Below, piece after piece: positions 16,833 through 26,239 of a stretch of DNA of 64,000 nucleotides. This stretch comes from Hydrogenophaga flava NBRC 102514 (GTDB lineage Bacteria; Pseudomonadota; Gammaproteobacteria; Burkholderiales; Burkholderiaceae_C): positions 24,561 to 88,560 of the forward strand of contig NZ_BCTF01000025.1 in NCBI RefSeq assembly GCF_001571145.1, written 5' to 3'. The position numbers and the translations under genes are program-made. The notes beneath the pieces are model-generated. The model was not told the origin of the DNA, did not search any database, and worked only from the letters and a program-made list of their open reading frames with translations. The stretch's first letter is position 1; every line of letters starts with the position of its first letter.

Positions 16833-16883
16833 GGTGTCACACCCCGTGCACCTGTCACCCCTTCGGAGTGACAGCTGTCACAG
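16833..16883. promoter_or_regulatory. Candidate upstream activating sequences for the AcoR-like regulator
   Basis: Three elements lie close together: the palindrome GGTGT-C-ACACC (16833-16843), an inverted repeat CTGTCAC-N9-GTGACAG (16852-16874), and CTGTCACAG (16875-16883). TGTCA/TGACA is the shared core. They lie about 55-120 bases upstream of the candidate sigma-54 promoter, the normal place for enhancer sites. Confidence 0.6.
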
Positions 16884-16896
16884 GCATCCAGCCCTT

Positions 16897-18795
<1,899 letters not shown>

Positions 18796-18995
18796 GGCGC
18801 GTCTCCGGGGTGAAGGCTGGCAGGCTTCAGAAAGCCTTGCACCTTCGGATCAGCGCGGGGTGGTGTCAATGGAGGGTTTACCCGGGGAAATCCGGCTGCA
18901 CGAAGCTTTGGCACGCGGACCGAAACCGAAGATGTGCAGTTCGGATCGCAACGGGAGGTTTTCGCAAGGCGCACCGCTCTGGCAAGCGGTAGCCA

Positions 18996-20339
18996 TCACC
19001 TCCTGATTTCGGCAACTTTCTGATCAGCGAGCCAATACAGGTGGCGGAGTGCAATATTTTTCAACTGCTCATAGGACTCCACTTCCGTTAACTTGGGATG
19101 GACTAGGAAGAAGGTCGCGGACTGAAGGTTTTCCGAAGCTCCTTTGTGCTTAAACACAGCCTCAGTTCTTACACCGGACTGAATAGATCCGTGTATACGC
19201 ACCCCTCCCAGATGCCTCGAAAGCCGTGACGGCAGCTTATTCAAAGAATGAGGCATACCCTCCTGATAAAACGATGAAGACTCCATCCTCAAAAGATCTG
19301 AATAGTACTTATCAGCAACCAACTCCGTGAGCAAATCAGAATCATCAACGAGAATTTGCAGATCCTTTGACAGATCCTGGTAATTGCCACCAAACATCGC
19401 ATTAGCCAGCTGTTCACGCTGCCTCAGAAATTTGCGCTGAAATTGATCATCCTCAACATCTTGCACAAGAGACTCACTCATACCCCTTGAAATTACCCTT
19501 GCCCAGCTTGAGATTATTTTGGCATACAGATAAAACTCTTTTCTCCAACTATTTCGCCACAAGGCCATATCTGACGGAAGAATTCTCAGCACAGGAAGCC
19601 CGATTTCTCGCAGGAGCCTGTTTTTATGGCTATCTTTAATCACGCTTCGCCATTCGGTGTGCGTTTGACCATCAACCTCAATGCACAACACAGGTCTGTT
19701 GGGGTTCTGACCATGAATGACTACATCTATAGGTCCAAGGCGCCTTATGGACTCGTTCAGTTCATTGTTACAGGTAAGCACCCCTTCCGGCATCATTCGA
19801 TAGGCCGAAACCTCGTGCAACAAAGTGTACTCATCCTGCACTCCGATCTTAATTTGGTTAGCAACCTTACTCTCCATCACATTAATAGGGCGCCTATCCC
19901 CAGAGTAATTTCGACCAACATTCAAAATAGAAATGACCTTCTCCACAAAATCATGCGGGACTAGAAGTGGTTCGAAGGGAAGTACAGCCACACCCCATAC
20001 TTGAAGAAATTCAGTAGCACCGCTTCTGTCTGACTCTTCGTCAGTGATGAATAAAATCGGCCTTACATCGGTCTTTTCTCTACCATGCGCAATTGCGAAT
20101 AGCACGCTCATCTTTTTTACATCGTGCGCATGTCCAGCCGCATGCTTATCTGGGTCAAAGAATGCGGATAGCGCGCAGCCCGCAAGGACGACATGTTCAT
20201 CATCGTCAAGACAGCTAACTAACCGTTTAAACACAGACCACTGATCCTCGCTGAGAACAGGCCGGGGTGCCCAGCTACCCGGGGTGCATTCAAGCGTCAG
20301 CCTGTCAAGGAGACGATCAAGAAATTTCTCATCACTCAT
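18996..20339 (-). CDS. AT-rich gene: protein with a DUF2726/Vsr-like PD-(D/E)XK nuclease-type domain
   Basis: A 447-residue protein whose base composition is strikingly AT-rich against the surrounding GC-rich DNA, a sign of horizontal acquisition. The middle (about residues 205-265) reads GPIDVVIHGQNPN, LCIEVDGQTHTEW, then a lysine-containing helix and LPVLRILPSD. This pattern resembles DUF2726 and very-short-patch-repair-like restriction-fold domains, with an acidic residue, an E-x-D in place of E-x-K, and a downstream Lys. The N-terminal 200 and C-terminal 170 residues match nothing I know. The ATG at 20339 follows GGGGG. It lies at the edge of a toxin-antitoxin-rich stretch, so a defence role is possible but not shown. 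Confidence 0.75.
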   Translation of the reverse strand: MSDEKFLDRLLDRLTLECTPGSWAPRPVLSEDQWSVFKRLVSCLDDDEHVVLAGCALSAFFDPDKHAAGHAHDVKKMSVLFAIAHGREKTDVRPILFITDEESDRSGATEFLQVWGVAVLPFEPLLVPHDFVEKVISILNVGRNYSGDRRPINVMESKVANQIKIGVQDEYTLLHEVSAYRMMPEGVLTCNNELNESIRRLGPIDVVIHGQNPNRPVLCIEVDGQTHTEWRSVIKDSHKNRLLREIGLPVLRILPSDMALWRNSWRKEFYLYAKIISSWARVISRGMSESLVQDVEDDQFQRKFLRQREQLANAMFGGNYQDLSKDLQILVDDSDLLTELVADKYYSDLLRMESSSFYQEGMPHSLNKLPSRLSRHLGGVRIHGSIQSGVRTEAVFKHKGASENLQSATFFLVHPKLTEVESYEQLKNIALRHLYWLADQKVAEIRR

Positions 20340-20474
20340 TAAAACCCCCAAATTCACCCAAATAATTAAATACTGAAATCAACAATCGCTATGTCGACCC
20401 GGAGCACATTGACTTCGTCGGATAGGCCCAAAGCAATCAGCGCCCGCGTTGCCCCACGCTGGCAGCATGGCAGT

Positions 20475-21413
20475 TCACTGCACCAGCAGCAAACCCTCAT
20501 CCATCAGCCCTTGCACCACCTGCGCCTGCAGCGAATCCCGCCTGCGCTTCGAAGGCTCCCGGTTGGGACGCTCCGCCAGCCAGCGCTTGAACTCCACAAA
20601 GGTAACCGGGGAGATGGTGTGCATCACGGCCATCTTGCCGGTGGCACCGATCACCACATGTGAAAAGCGCGGCGCCTCGGTAAGGATCTTGGCCCTTTCG
20701 GCCATGACGGGCCAGAGCTCGTCTTCCGCGTCCGAGAGCTTGAAGGGGTGGGGGTCGTCGCCCTCCTGCATGCGGCGCAGGAAGTCCACCTCGAAGCCTT
20801 TGGCGTTGATGGCGGTTTCGGCTTGCAGGTCTTTGCGCACGAAAGTAGGGTCCACCTCCTGCAGCAGCTGCAGCATGGATTTGTCCAGGCGCTTGACGTC
20901 GGCGAGGAAGCGCACACGCTGACGGGCGTCCCACAACAGGTCGACGCCCTGCGTGGCGAGCGCGCCAGCGACGATGCGAACGCCCGCCACCGCTTCGTAG
21001 GCATAGAGCGCGTGCGTGCCGACCACCGTGAAATGCGGAGCCAAGCCGCTGTCTTCCAGCTTGTTGAGCAGGTCCACCACCAGGGCGGGCACGCGCCCCG
21101 CCCTCACCGCTTTGTTGAGCCGCTGCGCGGTGGTGGCCGCCGCCTTGAGGCTGGCCAGGCGGGCCTCGGTCTCTGCCTTGCGCGCCTTGAAAGCGGTGTA
21201 GGTGGCTTCGAGCTCCGGGCTGCGGGCGCCCAGCCGCTGTTGCCGGTTGCCCCGCCCGGTTTTGATCAGGTACTCGTAGGCGCCTTCCTGCTTCCAGTAC
21301 ATGCCGCCTTCGACCTGGCGGGCAAGTGCTTTCACGCGGGTCAGTTCGGCGAGGATGGTCTGGGCGTCGATGACCTGCCGGGCGGCCTCGTCAGGCAGGG
21401 GGAGGTAGTTCAT
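20475..21413 (-). CDS. Nucleotidyltransferase-fold protein (COG5397-like)
   Basis: A 312-residue protein. After a helical N-terminal region (about 1-120, with charged helices), it has a minimal nucleotidyltransferase pattern: VVGTHALYAYE near residue 128, an acidic strand GVDLLWD near 155, and a third acid in GFEVDFLRR near 205. A basic C-terminal helix (REPSKRRRD) follows. Similar proteins occur widely as orphan nucleotidyltransferases of unknown role. A perfect 11-bp inverted repeat with 20-bp spacer covers the start codon and upstream region, suggesting autoregulation. It may be a toxin-like or defence component; that is inference. Confidence 0.75.
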   Translation of the reverse strand: MNYLPLPDEAARQVIDAQTILAELTRVKALARQVEGGMYWKQEGAYEYLIKTGRGNRQQRLGARSPELEATYTAFKARKAETEARLASLKAAATTAQRLNKAVRAGRVPALVVDLLNKLEDSGLAPHFTVVGTHALYAYEAVAGVRIVAGALATQGVDLLWDARQRVRFLADVKRLDKSMLQLLQEVDPTFVRKDLQAETAINAKGFEVDFLRRMQEGDDPHPFKLSDAEDELWPVMAERAKILTEAPRFSHVVIGATGKMAVMHTISPVTFVEFKRWLAERPNREPSKRRRDSLQAQVVQGLMDEGLLLVQ

Positions 21414-21453
21414 TCACCTGTTGCAGAGAAAAAAAACAATCTAACAGGTGAAT
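21412..21453. promoter_or_regulatory. Inverted repeat over the start of the nucleotidyltransferase gene
   Basis: Arms ATTCACCTGTT (21412-21422) and AACAGGTGAAT (21443-21453) are perfect reverse complements, 11 bases each, with an A-rich 20-base spacer. One arm contains the start codon region. It lies between the convergently arranged end of this gene's promoter and the map stop at 21458. Confidence 0.65.
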
Positions 21454-21457
21454 TCTT

Positions 21458-22234
21458 TTAAATCAATGACTTATCCCACGCCGTCAGCACCTCAAACCCC
21501 TGCTCCGTCACCGCCACCATGTGCTCCCACTGCGCCGAGAGCGAGCGGTCTTTGGTCACCACCGTCCAGCCGTCGGCCAGCTGCCGGGTCTCGCGTTTGC
21601 CGGCGTTGAGCATGGGTTCGATGGTGAAGACCATGCCGGCCTCCAGCCGCAGGCCCTGGCCGGGCTGGCCGTAGTGCAGCACGTTGGGTTCGTCGTGGTA
21701 GATCTGGCCGATGCCGTGGCCGCAGTACTCGCGCACCACGCTGAAGCGCTCGCGGTGCGCGACCGTCTGGATGGCGTGGCCCACGTCGCCGAGCGTGGCG
21801 CCGGGCCGCACCTGCCGGATGCCGGCCAGCAGGGCCTCGTAGGTGGTGTCCACCAGCCGCCGCGCCAGGGTGCTGGGCGTGCCGACGCAGAACATGCGGC
21901 TGGTGTCGCCGAACCAGCCGTCCTTGAGCACGGCCACGTCGATGTTGACGATGTCGCCGGCCTTGAGGATCTTGTCGGGCGCGGGGATGCCGTGGCAGAC
22001 GACGTGGTTGACCGAGGTGAGGATGGTCTTGGGGTAGCCGTGGTAACCGAGGTTGGCGGGGACGGCCCCTTGCACGTTCACGATGTGGTCGTGGCAGAGG
22101 CGGTCGAGCGCTTCGGCGCTGACGCCGGGCACGACGTGCGGCCCGATCATGTCCAGCACCTCGGCCGCCAGCTGCGCGGCGCGCCGCGCCATGACCAGTT
22201 CGTCGGCGCTGCGGATGGGGACGCCGCGCGCCAT
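21458..22234 (-). CDS. map: Type I methionine aminopeptidase
   Basis: A 258-residue methionine aminopeptidase that removes the initiator Met from new proteins. Metal ligands of the pita-bread fold are visible: Asp in NIDVAVLKDG, Asp in GDTSRMF, His in CGHGIGQIYHDEP, Glu in FTIEPML and Glu in AQWEHM. The ATG overlaps the stop of the upstream ParD-like gene by one base (TGATG), so the two are coupled. It is not next to rpsB or tsf, where a housekeeping map would often be, so it is probably a second copy; that cannot be proven from this window. Confidence 0.94.
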   Translation of the reverse strand: MARGVPIRSADELVMARRAAQLAAEVLDMIGPHVVPGVSAEALDRLCHDHIVNVQGAVPANLGYHGYPKTILTSVNHVVCHGIPAPDKILKAGDIVNIDVAVLKDGWFGDTSRMFCVGTPSTLARRLVDTTYEALLAGIRQVRPGATLGDVGHAIQTVAHRERFSVVREYCGHGIGQIYHDEPNVLHYGQPGQGLRLEAGMVFTIEPMLNAGKRETRQLADGWTVVTKDRSLSAQWEHMVAVTEQGFEVLTAWDKSLI

Positions 22235-22503
22235 CAGTGGCGGCCTTTGGTGGCGGCTGCGGCGGCGGTCTTGTGTGGCGCTGTCGTCACGAGGGTGGCG
22301 GCGTTGGTGAGGTCCAAACCGCCGTTGAGCTCGGCCTGGATCAGCAGCTGGCAGATCTCGCGGTAGTCAAGGTCGGGATGCATCTCGGTGAGCATGCCCA
22401 CGCGCATCCAGTGCTCGGCCTGCGCGTTGATGGACCGGCTCAGGGCCGTGCCGGCGACCCGCAGGTTCTCATGCATCTGGTCGGAAATCTTGACGATACC
22501 CAT
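22234..22503 (-). CDS. ParD-like (ribbon-helix-helix) protein
   Basis: An 89-residue protein of the ParD-like family: MGIVKISDQMHENLRVAGTA forms the strand and first helix of a ribbon-helix-helix, followed by SRSINAQAEHWMRVG. A second helical part and an Ala/Lys-rich tail complete it. It is followed with one-base overlap by a methionine aminopeptidase gene rather than a ParE toxin. Inverted repeats upstream of its ATG suggest that it represses its own promoter, as antitoxins do. Confidence 0.85.
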   Translation of the reverse strand: MGIVKISDQMHENLRVAGTALSRSINAQAEHWMRVGMLTEMHPDLDYREICQLLIQAELNGGLDLTNAATLVTTAPHKTAAAAATKGRH

Positions 22504-22523
22504 CTGAGGCCTTCATATGAAAC

Positions 22524-22551
22524 ATATACGAATTGTATTTGCATCGTATAT
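22524..22551. promoter_or_regulatory. Inverted repeat upstream of the ParD-like gene
   Basis: ATATACGA (22524-22531) and TCGTATAT (22544-22551) are perfect arms around a 12-base spacer. Within them lies a nested ATAC-GAATT-GTAT. The site is about 20 bases upstream of the ParD-like ATG and AT-rich, so it probably overlaps the promoter and serves as the operator. Confidence 0.6.
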
Positions 22552-22582
22552 TCCCAATCCACCGTGGCCCTTGTTTTGAAAA

Positions 22583-22610
22583 CTGCATGACTTGTTAAGA
22601 AGTCATGCAG
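22583..22610. promoter_or_regulatory. Inverted repeat upstream of the abiE operon
   Basis: CTGCATGACTT (22583-22593) and AAGTCATGCAG (22600-22610) are perfect 11-base arms around a 6-base spacer, 19 bases before the AbiEi ATG. AbiEi proteins are known to repress their own operon by binding inverted repeats in the promoter, so this is the likely operator. Confidence 0.75.
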
Positions 22611-22629
22611 ATACTAAACTTCAGTGCCC

Positions 22630-23229
22630 ATGAATCCATCCGACCACATCCTCGAACTGGCCCGGCAGCGGCATGTGCTGCGGGCGGCGGATGTGCGTGC
22701 GCAAGGCTGGTCGCCGCAGCTGCTGATCCGGCTGCACCAGACGGGCAAGCTGCAACGGTTCGCCCGCGGTCTGTATGGCCTGCCAGACGCCGAAGTCACT
22801 GAACACCAGACGCAGATCGAGGTGTGTCAGCGGGTGCCCAAGGCGGTGCTGTGCCTGCTGAGCGCGCTGCAGTTCCATGAGATCAGCACGCAGATGCCCC
22901 ACGAAGTCTGGATCGCGCTGCCCGAAGGCCGGCAGACACCGCAGCTGGGCTACCCGCCGCTTCGGGTGGTGCGCCTGCGCGGCGCTGCGTACAGCGAGGG
23001 CATCCAGACGGTGACCGAACACGGCGCCCCCGTGCGTGTGTACAGCGCCGCCAAGACCGTGACCGACTGCTTCAAGTTCCGCCACAAGATCGGCCTGGAC
23101 GTGGCGCTGGAGGCGCTAAAAGAGGCTTGGCGCAGCCGCAAGGTGTCGATGGCCGAGCTGAACCACTTCGCCAGGATCAACCGCGTCGAACGTGTCATGC
23201 AGCCCTACCTGGAAGCCGTCGCGCAATGA
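22630..23229 (+). CDS. abiEi: AbiEi-family antitoxin (type IV toxin-antitoxin)
   Basis: A 199-residue antitoxin of the AbiEi family. The N-terminal winged helix is LRAADVRAQGWSPQLLIRLHQTGKLQRFARGLYGLP (cited in parts: AADVRAQGWSPQ, GKLQRFARGLYGLP). The C-terminal domain includes VRVYSAAKTVTDCFKFRHKIG, characteristic of the family. In characterised systems AbiEi represses the operon and counteracts the AbiEii nucleotidyltransferase, and the pair protects against phage by abortive infection. The ATG at 22630 is preferred; a GTG two codons upstream is possible. It overlaps the toxin gene by four bases (ATGA). Confidence 0.9.
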   Translation: MNPSDHILELARQRHVLRAADVRAQGWSPQLLIRLHQTGKLQRFARGLYGLPDAEVTEHQTQIEVCQRVPKAVLCLLSALQFHEISTQMPHEVWIALPEGRQTPQLGYPPLRVVRLRGAAYSEGIQTVTEHGAPVRVYSAAKTVTDCFKFRHKIGLDVALEALKEAWRSRKVSMAELNHFARINRVERVMQPYLEAVAQ

Positions 23230-24128
23230 GCGCCAACATCTCTGCGTCCATCCTGGCCCGGCTGCTAACGCTGGCGAAACAACGGGGCGACGACTACAGC
23301 CTGCTGCTCAACCGGTTCGCGATGGAGCGTCTGCTGACGCGCGTCAGTGCATCGAAGCATGCCGACCGCTTCCTGCTCAAGGGCGCGTTGCTCTTTGCGC
23401 TGTGGTACGACACCCCACACCGCCCGACGCGGGATGCCGACCTGCTGGGTTTCGGGCCAGACGACGAGGCCACCTTGATCGCCACCTTCCGCGACATCGC
23501 CGCCATCGACCTGCGCGACGGCATCGTGTTCGACCCCGAATCGGTGAAAGCGCAGGCCATCCGCGAAGACAACACCTACGGCGGCACACGCATCACGCTG
23601 GTGGGGCGCATCGGCTCCGCACGCTGCGCCCTGCAGATCGACGTGGGATTTGGTGATGCCGTGACACCCGGGCCGCAAACCGTGGCCTTTCCCGTCCTGC
23701 TGGGCGACTTCCCGGCACCCACACTGCGGGTCTACCCGGTCTACACCGTGATCGCCGAGAAGTACCAGGCCATGGTGATGCTGGGACAGGCCAACAGCCG
23801 CATGAAGGACTTCTTCGACCTCGCAGTGATAGCGCAGCGCACAGAGCTGGATGGCGCGACGCTGGCAGCCGCTATCGCCGCCACCTTTGCCCGGCGCCAT
23901 ACCGTGCTGCCGATGGAGCGCCCGCTTGCGTTGACGACAACGTTCAGCGAAGACGCCGCCAAGTTGCGCCAGTGGCAAGCTTTCCTGAACAAGAACCGCA
24001 TTGAGGCGGCCAGTCTGGGTGACACCGTATCGCTGCTGCACGACCTGCTGTGGCCGCCCACGCAAGTGGCTGCGGCCAACAGCCTGGCCACCGCCACCTG
24101 GCGCCCTGATACCTTGCGGTGGATCTGA
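23226..24128 (+). CDS. abiEii: AbiEii/AbiGii-family nucleotidyltransferase toxin
   Basis: A 300-residue toxin of the AbiEii/AbiGii family (DUF1814). Family motifs in order are FLLKGALLFALW near residue 55, TRDADLLGFG near 72 (the acidic nucleotidyltransferase motif), LQIDVGFGD near 140 and EKYQAMV near 180 followed by RMKDFFDL. These enzymes transfer nucleotides and arrest growth unless held by the AbiEi partner. ATGA overlap with abiEi gives coupled translation. The family motifs look intact, so the toxin is probably active. Confidence 0.92.
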   Translation: MSANISASILARLLTLAKQRGDDYSLLLNRFAMERLLTRVSASKHADRFLLKGALLFALWYDTPHRPTRDADLLGFGPDDEATLIATFRDIAAIDLRDGIVFDPESVKAQAIREDNTYGGTRITLVGRIGSARCALQIDVGFGDAVTPGPQTVAFPVLLGDFPAPTLRVYPVYTVIAEKYQAMVMLGQANSRMKDFFDLAVIAQRTELDGATLAAAIAATFARRHTVLPMERPLALTTTFSEDAAKLRQWQAFLNKNRIEAASLGDTVSLLHDLLWPPTQVAAANSLATATWRPDTLRWI

Positions 24129-24232
24129 GGCTTTCCCGAAAGGAGAAGCACAGAGCCATACACAAACACATCCAGCCATTCAATCGATGCAGACGGTGAA
24201 TAGCCAGAAGGACTGGACATGCCAAGAAGATT

Positions 24233-24865
24233 TCAGACTTGAGAAAGCACAGGCGTCAGCTCAACGCCGACAAACGACGCGGCAGACAGCGCTGTGCCAG
24301 CGTTTGCGCCCACGACCACCTTGAATGACTTTAAGGGTGTTGAACCGAACTCAATGCTGGAGCGAAACACACCGGACGCAATCTGCTCCGAAAGCGTTGA
24401 AGCAAATTCAGGAACAGGAACGACCTCATCGGCAAAGTTCCCGCAAACAGCGCACGGCCTTGATCTCTGCATCGCTGAGTACCTCAACACCGACTGTGGA
24501 CGCAGCCAGAAAAAGTCCTGGTCCGCCGGAAGCCTCACGAAATCGTGGCTACTCGCGCCGTTTTCCGTGAGCACCCGGCACAGACGCGATGAGACCAACG
24601 TGTACCCGTCGTACGTGGTGGTGATGTCCCTCCGTCGCTTCTTGACCCGATACCCGGGATCGACGTACTCATGGTTGACCTTGCCCCCACACTCGCGACA
24701 GGTCGCCGTGTGCGGAACACCGTTCCGACCAAAACGCCACTCACTCGCTCCCGCGAGCGGCTTAAAAGTGTCGTTCCCGAGCATGTACGAACCGTCGTCA
24801 TGCCCAGTCAGCTCGAACGCCAACACCTTTTTCACCTGCGTCACTCTCAACCTCCCAAACTCCAT
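24233..24865 (-). CDS. Hypothetical protein with two CxxC pairs
   Basis: A 210-residue soluble protein of unknown function. Two CxxC motifs (CRECGG about residue 57 and CAVCGN about 138) could bind one zinc ion. Between them lies a basic patch (VKKRRRD). GC content is clearly lower than in the metabolic genes nearby. It resembles in outline the double-CxxCG proteins known from some accessory regions, but I cannot assign it. Convergent with abiEii; the 104-base gap between them holds nothing I recognise. Confidence 0.65.
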   Translation of the reverse strand: MEFGRLRVTQVKKVLAFELTGHDDGSYMLGNDTFKPLAGASEWRFGRNGVPHTATCRECGGKVNHEYVDPGYRVKKRRRDITTTYDGYTLVSSRLCRVLTENGASSHDFVRLPADQDFFWLRPQSVLRYSAMQRSRPCAVCGNFADEVVPVPEFASTLSEQIASGVFRSSIEFGSTPLKSFKVVVGANAGTALSAASFVGVELTPVLSQV

Positions 24866-24928
24866 AACCTCTTGAACTGCAGGCCAGCTTCATTGAAGGC
24901 CATGAACCGATGTCGGTGGTCCACGTGG

Positions 24929-25201
24929 TCAGGGCCAATCCCCCGCCAACCACCAGATCCCCACCGCCAACACCACCAGACCAACGATCTCCACAAGGAT
25001 CGCTGTGCCGGTGTCCGCGTCATCCACGCCGCCAAAGCGCTCCAGCGGATAGCGCCCCAGCGTCACGACGCGCAGCAGGCACCAGCCGATCGACCAGCCC
25101 ACGGTCTGGATGCACACATCCCAGGCCAGCCACCAGAGGAATCGCAGGACGCCGAGCAAATGCCCTCTGGGGGCATCCAGCCAGTCGGGGACATCGATCA
25201 T
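24929..25201 (-). CDS. Small membrane protein, hypothetical
   Basis: A 90-residue protein with two or three hydrophobic helices (about residues 13-32 and 65-85) and many tryptophans. GGGAG precedes the ATG at good distance. No family recognised. It follows the VOC gene on the same strand with a 15-base gap and may be co-transcribed. Confidence 0.65.
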   Translation of the reverse strand: MIDVPDWLDAPRGHLLGVLRFLWWLAWDVCIQTVGWSIGWCLLRVVTLGRYPLERFGGVDDADTGTAILVEIVGLVVLAVGIWWLAGDWP

Positions 25202-25216
25202 TCTTTACTCCCAGGT

Positions 25217-25660
25217 TCAACGCGATGGACGGGGCGACCCAGGCCCTTCATGGGCCGGCCCTTTGAGCTCGATGACGTTGCCGTCCGGGTCGCAGAAGTA
25301 CAGGGAGAGCCCCTCTCCCTCAGCGCCAAAGTTGGTGCTCGCCGGGCCGTTGGAAGTGACGCCTTGTTGGGCGAGGTGCGCCACGATGCGCTGTTCGTCG
25401 AAGGGCCCCACCCGCAGGCAGAGATGGTCGACGTTGCGTCCTTCCGCCTTCGGCCCTTCCCCGCCCACCCGGCCCAGCCTGCCGTCGATGGACACCAGGT
25501 CCACCATGGACGCACCCGCCCGGAGGTGCATGAGCCCGAGGTCGGGCCGCTCGCGCACAAGGTGGCAGCCCAGCACACGCTCGTAGAACGCCACGCTGGC
25601 GGCGAGGTTCCGCACGCGGAACACGACGTGATCGATGCGTTCGACAGTGAATGGAAGCAT
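25217..25660 (-). CDS. VOC-family (glyoxalase/dioxygenase fold) protein
   Basis: A 147-residue protein with paired beta-alpha-beta-beta-beta units of the vicinal oxygen chelate fold: RIDHVVFRVRNLAASVAFYERVLG at the start, VDHLCLRV in the middle and LYFCDPDGNVIELKGP at the end, giving His/Glu metal ligands. It resembles virulence-protein or fosfomycin/glyoxalase-like VOC proteins. The function cannot be narrowed. An ATG ten codons upstream is an alternative start. Confidence 0.85.
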   Translation of the reverse strand: MLPFTVERIDHVVFRVRNLAASVAFYERVLGCHLVRERPDLGLMHLRAGASMVDLVSIDGRLGRVGGEGPKAEGRNVDHLCLRVGPFDEQRIVAHLAQQGVTSNGPASTNFGAEGEGLSLYFCDPDGNVIELKGPAHEGPGSPRPSR

Positions 25661-25697
25661 GGGCGGCGGTGTTGGAAAGGATGGCCGCATTCTGGCG

Positions 25698-26228
25698 TCA
25701 AACCAGCGCGGCCAGCTTGAGCGTCGTGCCCCAGTTGCGGCTGGTCACGCCCTTGCCCACCTTGCCCAGCAGCGCCTCCCCGGCCCGGCTCTCCAGCAGA
25801 CCGTTCGCGCAATGCAGGTAGGCGGCGTGCTGGGTGACGGCGAGGCGTTCGCCCGGGCTCAGCAGAGGCCGCAGGCTCTCCAGTGCCGTCAACCGGTCCG
25901 GCGCCATCGCGAACGCCACGAGGAAGCGCCCGTGGTCCGCTTCAGGCGGAACGATGGGGTTGCCGTTCACGATCGCCTGGAGCTCGCTGGCGGACTTGAC
26001 GATCACGGGCGTGGTGACTCCGAAGCGCTCCGCAAGGCCGGCGCCGATCTCGTCGGCCAGCTTGTCCGCGCTGCGGCGGGTCGAGCTGAACACCGCGTTG
26101 CCGCTGTTGAGCAGGGTCTTCACATCGCTGTGGCCCAGCGCTTCGAGCATCGCCCGGAACTCGGCCATCGGCACGCGGTTGGCCTTGCCGACGTTGACAC
26201 CGCGGAGGAGGACTGCGAAGCGAGGCAT
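25698..26228 (-). CDS. DUF1697 domain-containing protein
   Basis: A 176-residue protein that begins MPRFAVLLRGVNVGK and continues MAEFRAMLEALGHSDVKTLL and NSGNAVF, the signature of DUF1697. Family length and ends match, so it looks complete. Biochemical role unknown. It stands between the VOC gene and a hypothetical membrane protein, all on the minus strand. Confidence 0.9.
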   Translation of the reverse strand: MPRFAVLLRGVNVGKANRVPMAEFRAMLEALGHSDVKTLLNSGNAVFSSTRRSADKLADEIGAGLAERFGVTTPVIVKSASELQAIVNGNPIVPPEADHGRFLVAFAMAPDRLTALESLRPLLSPGERLAVTQHAAYLHCANGLLESRAGEALLGKVGKGVTSRNWGTTLKLAALV

Positions 26229-26239
26229 GGTTCGCCTAT

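Noticed and set aside
18810..18992. A 60-codon open frame between the sigma-54 activator and the AT-rich gene
   Set aside because: No ribosome binding site, no similarity to a family, and a composition unlike the neighbouring genes; treated as intergenic.
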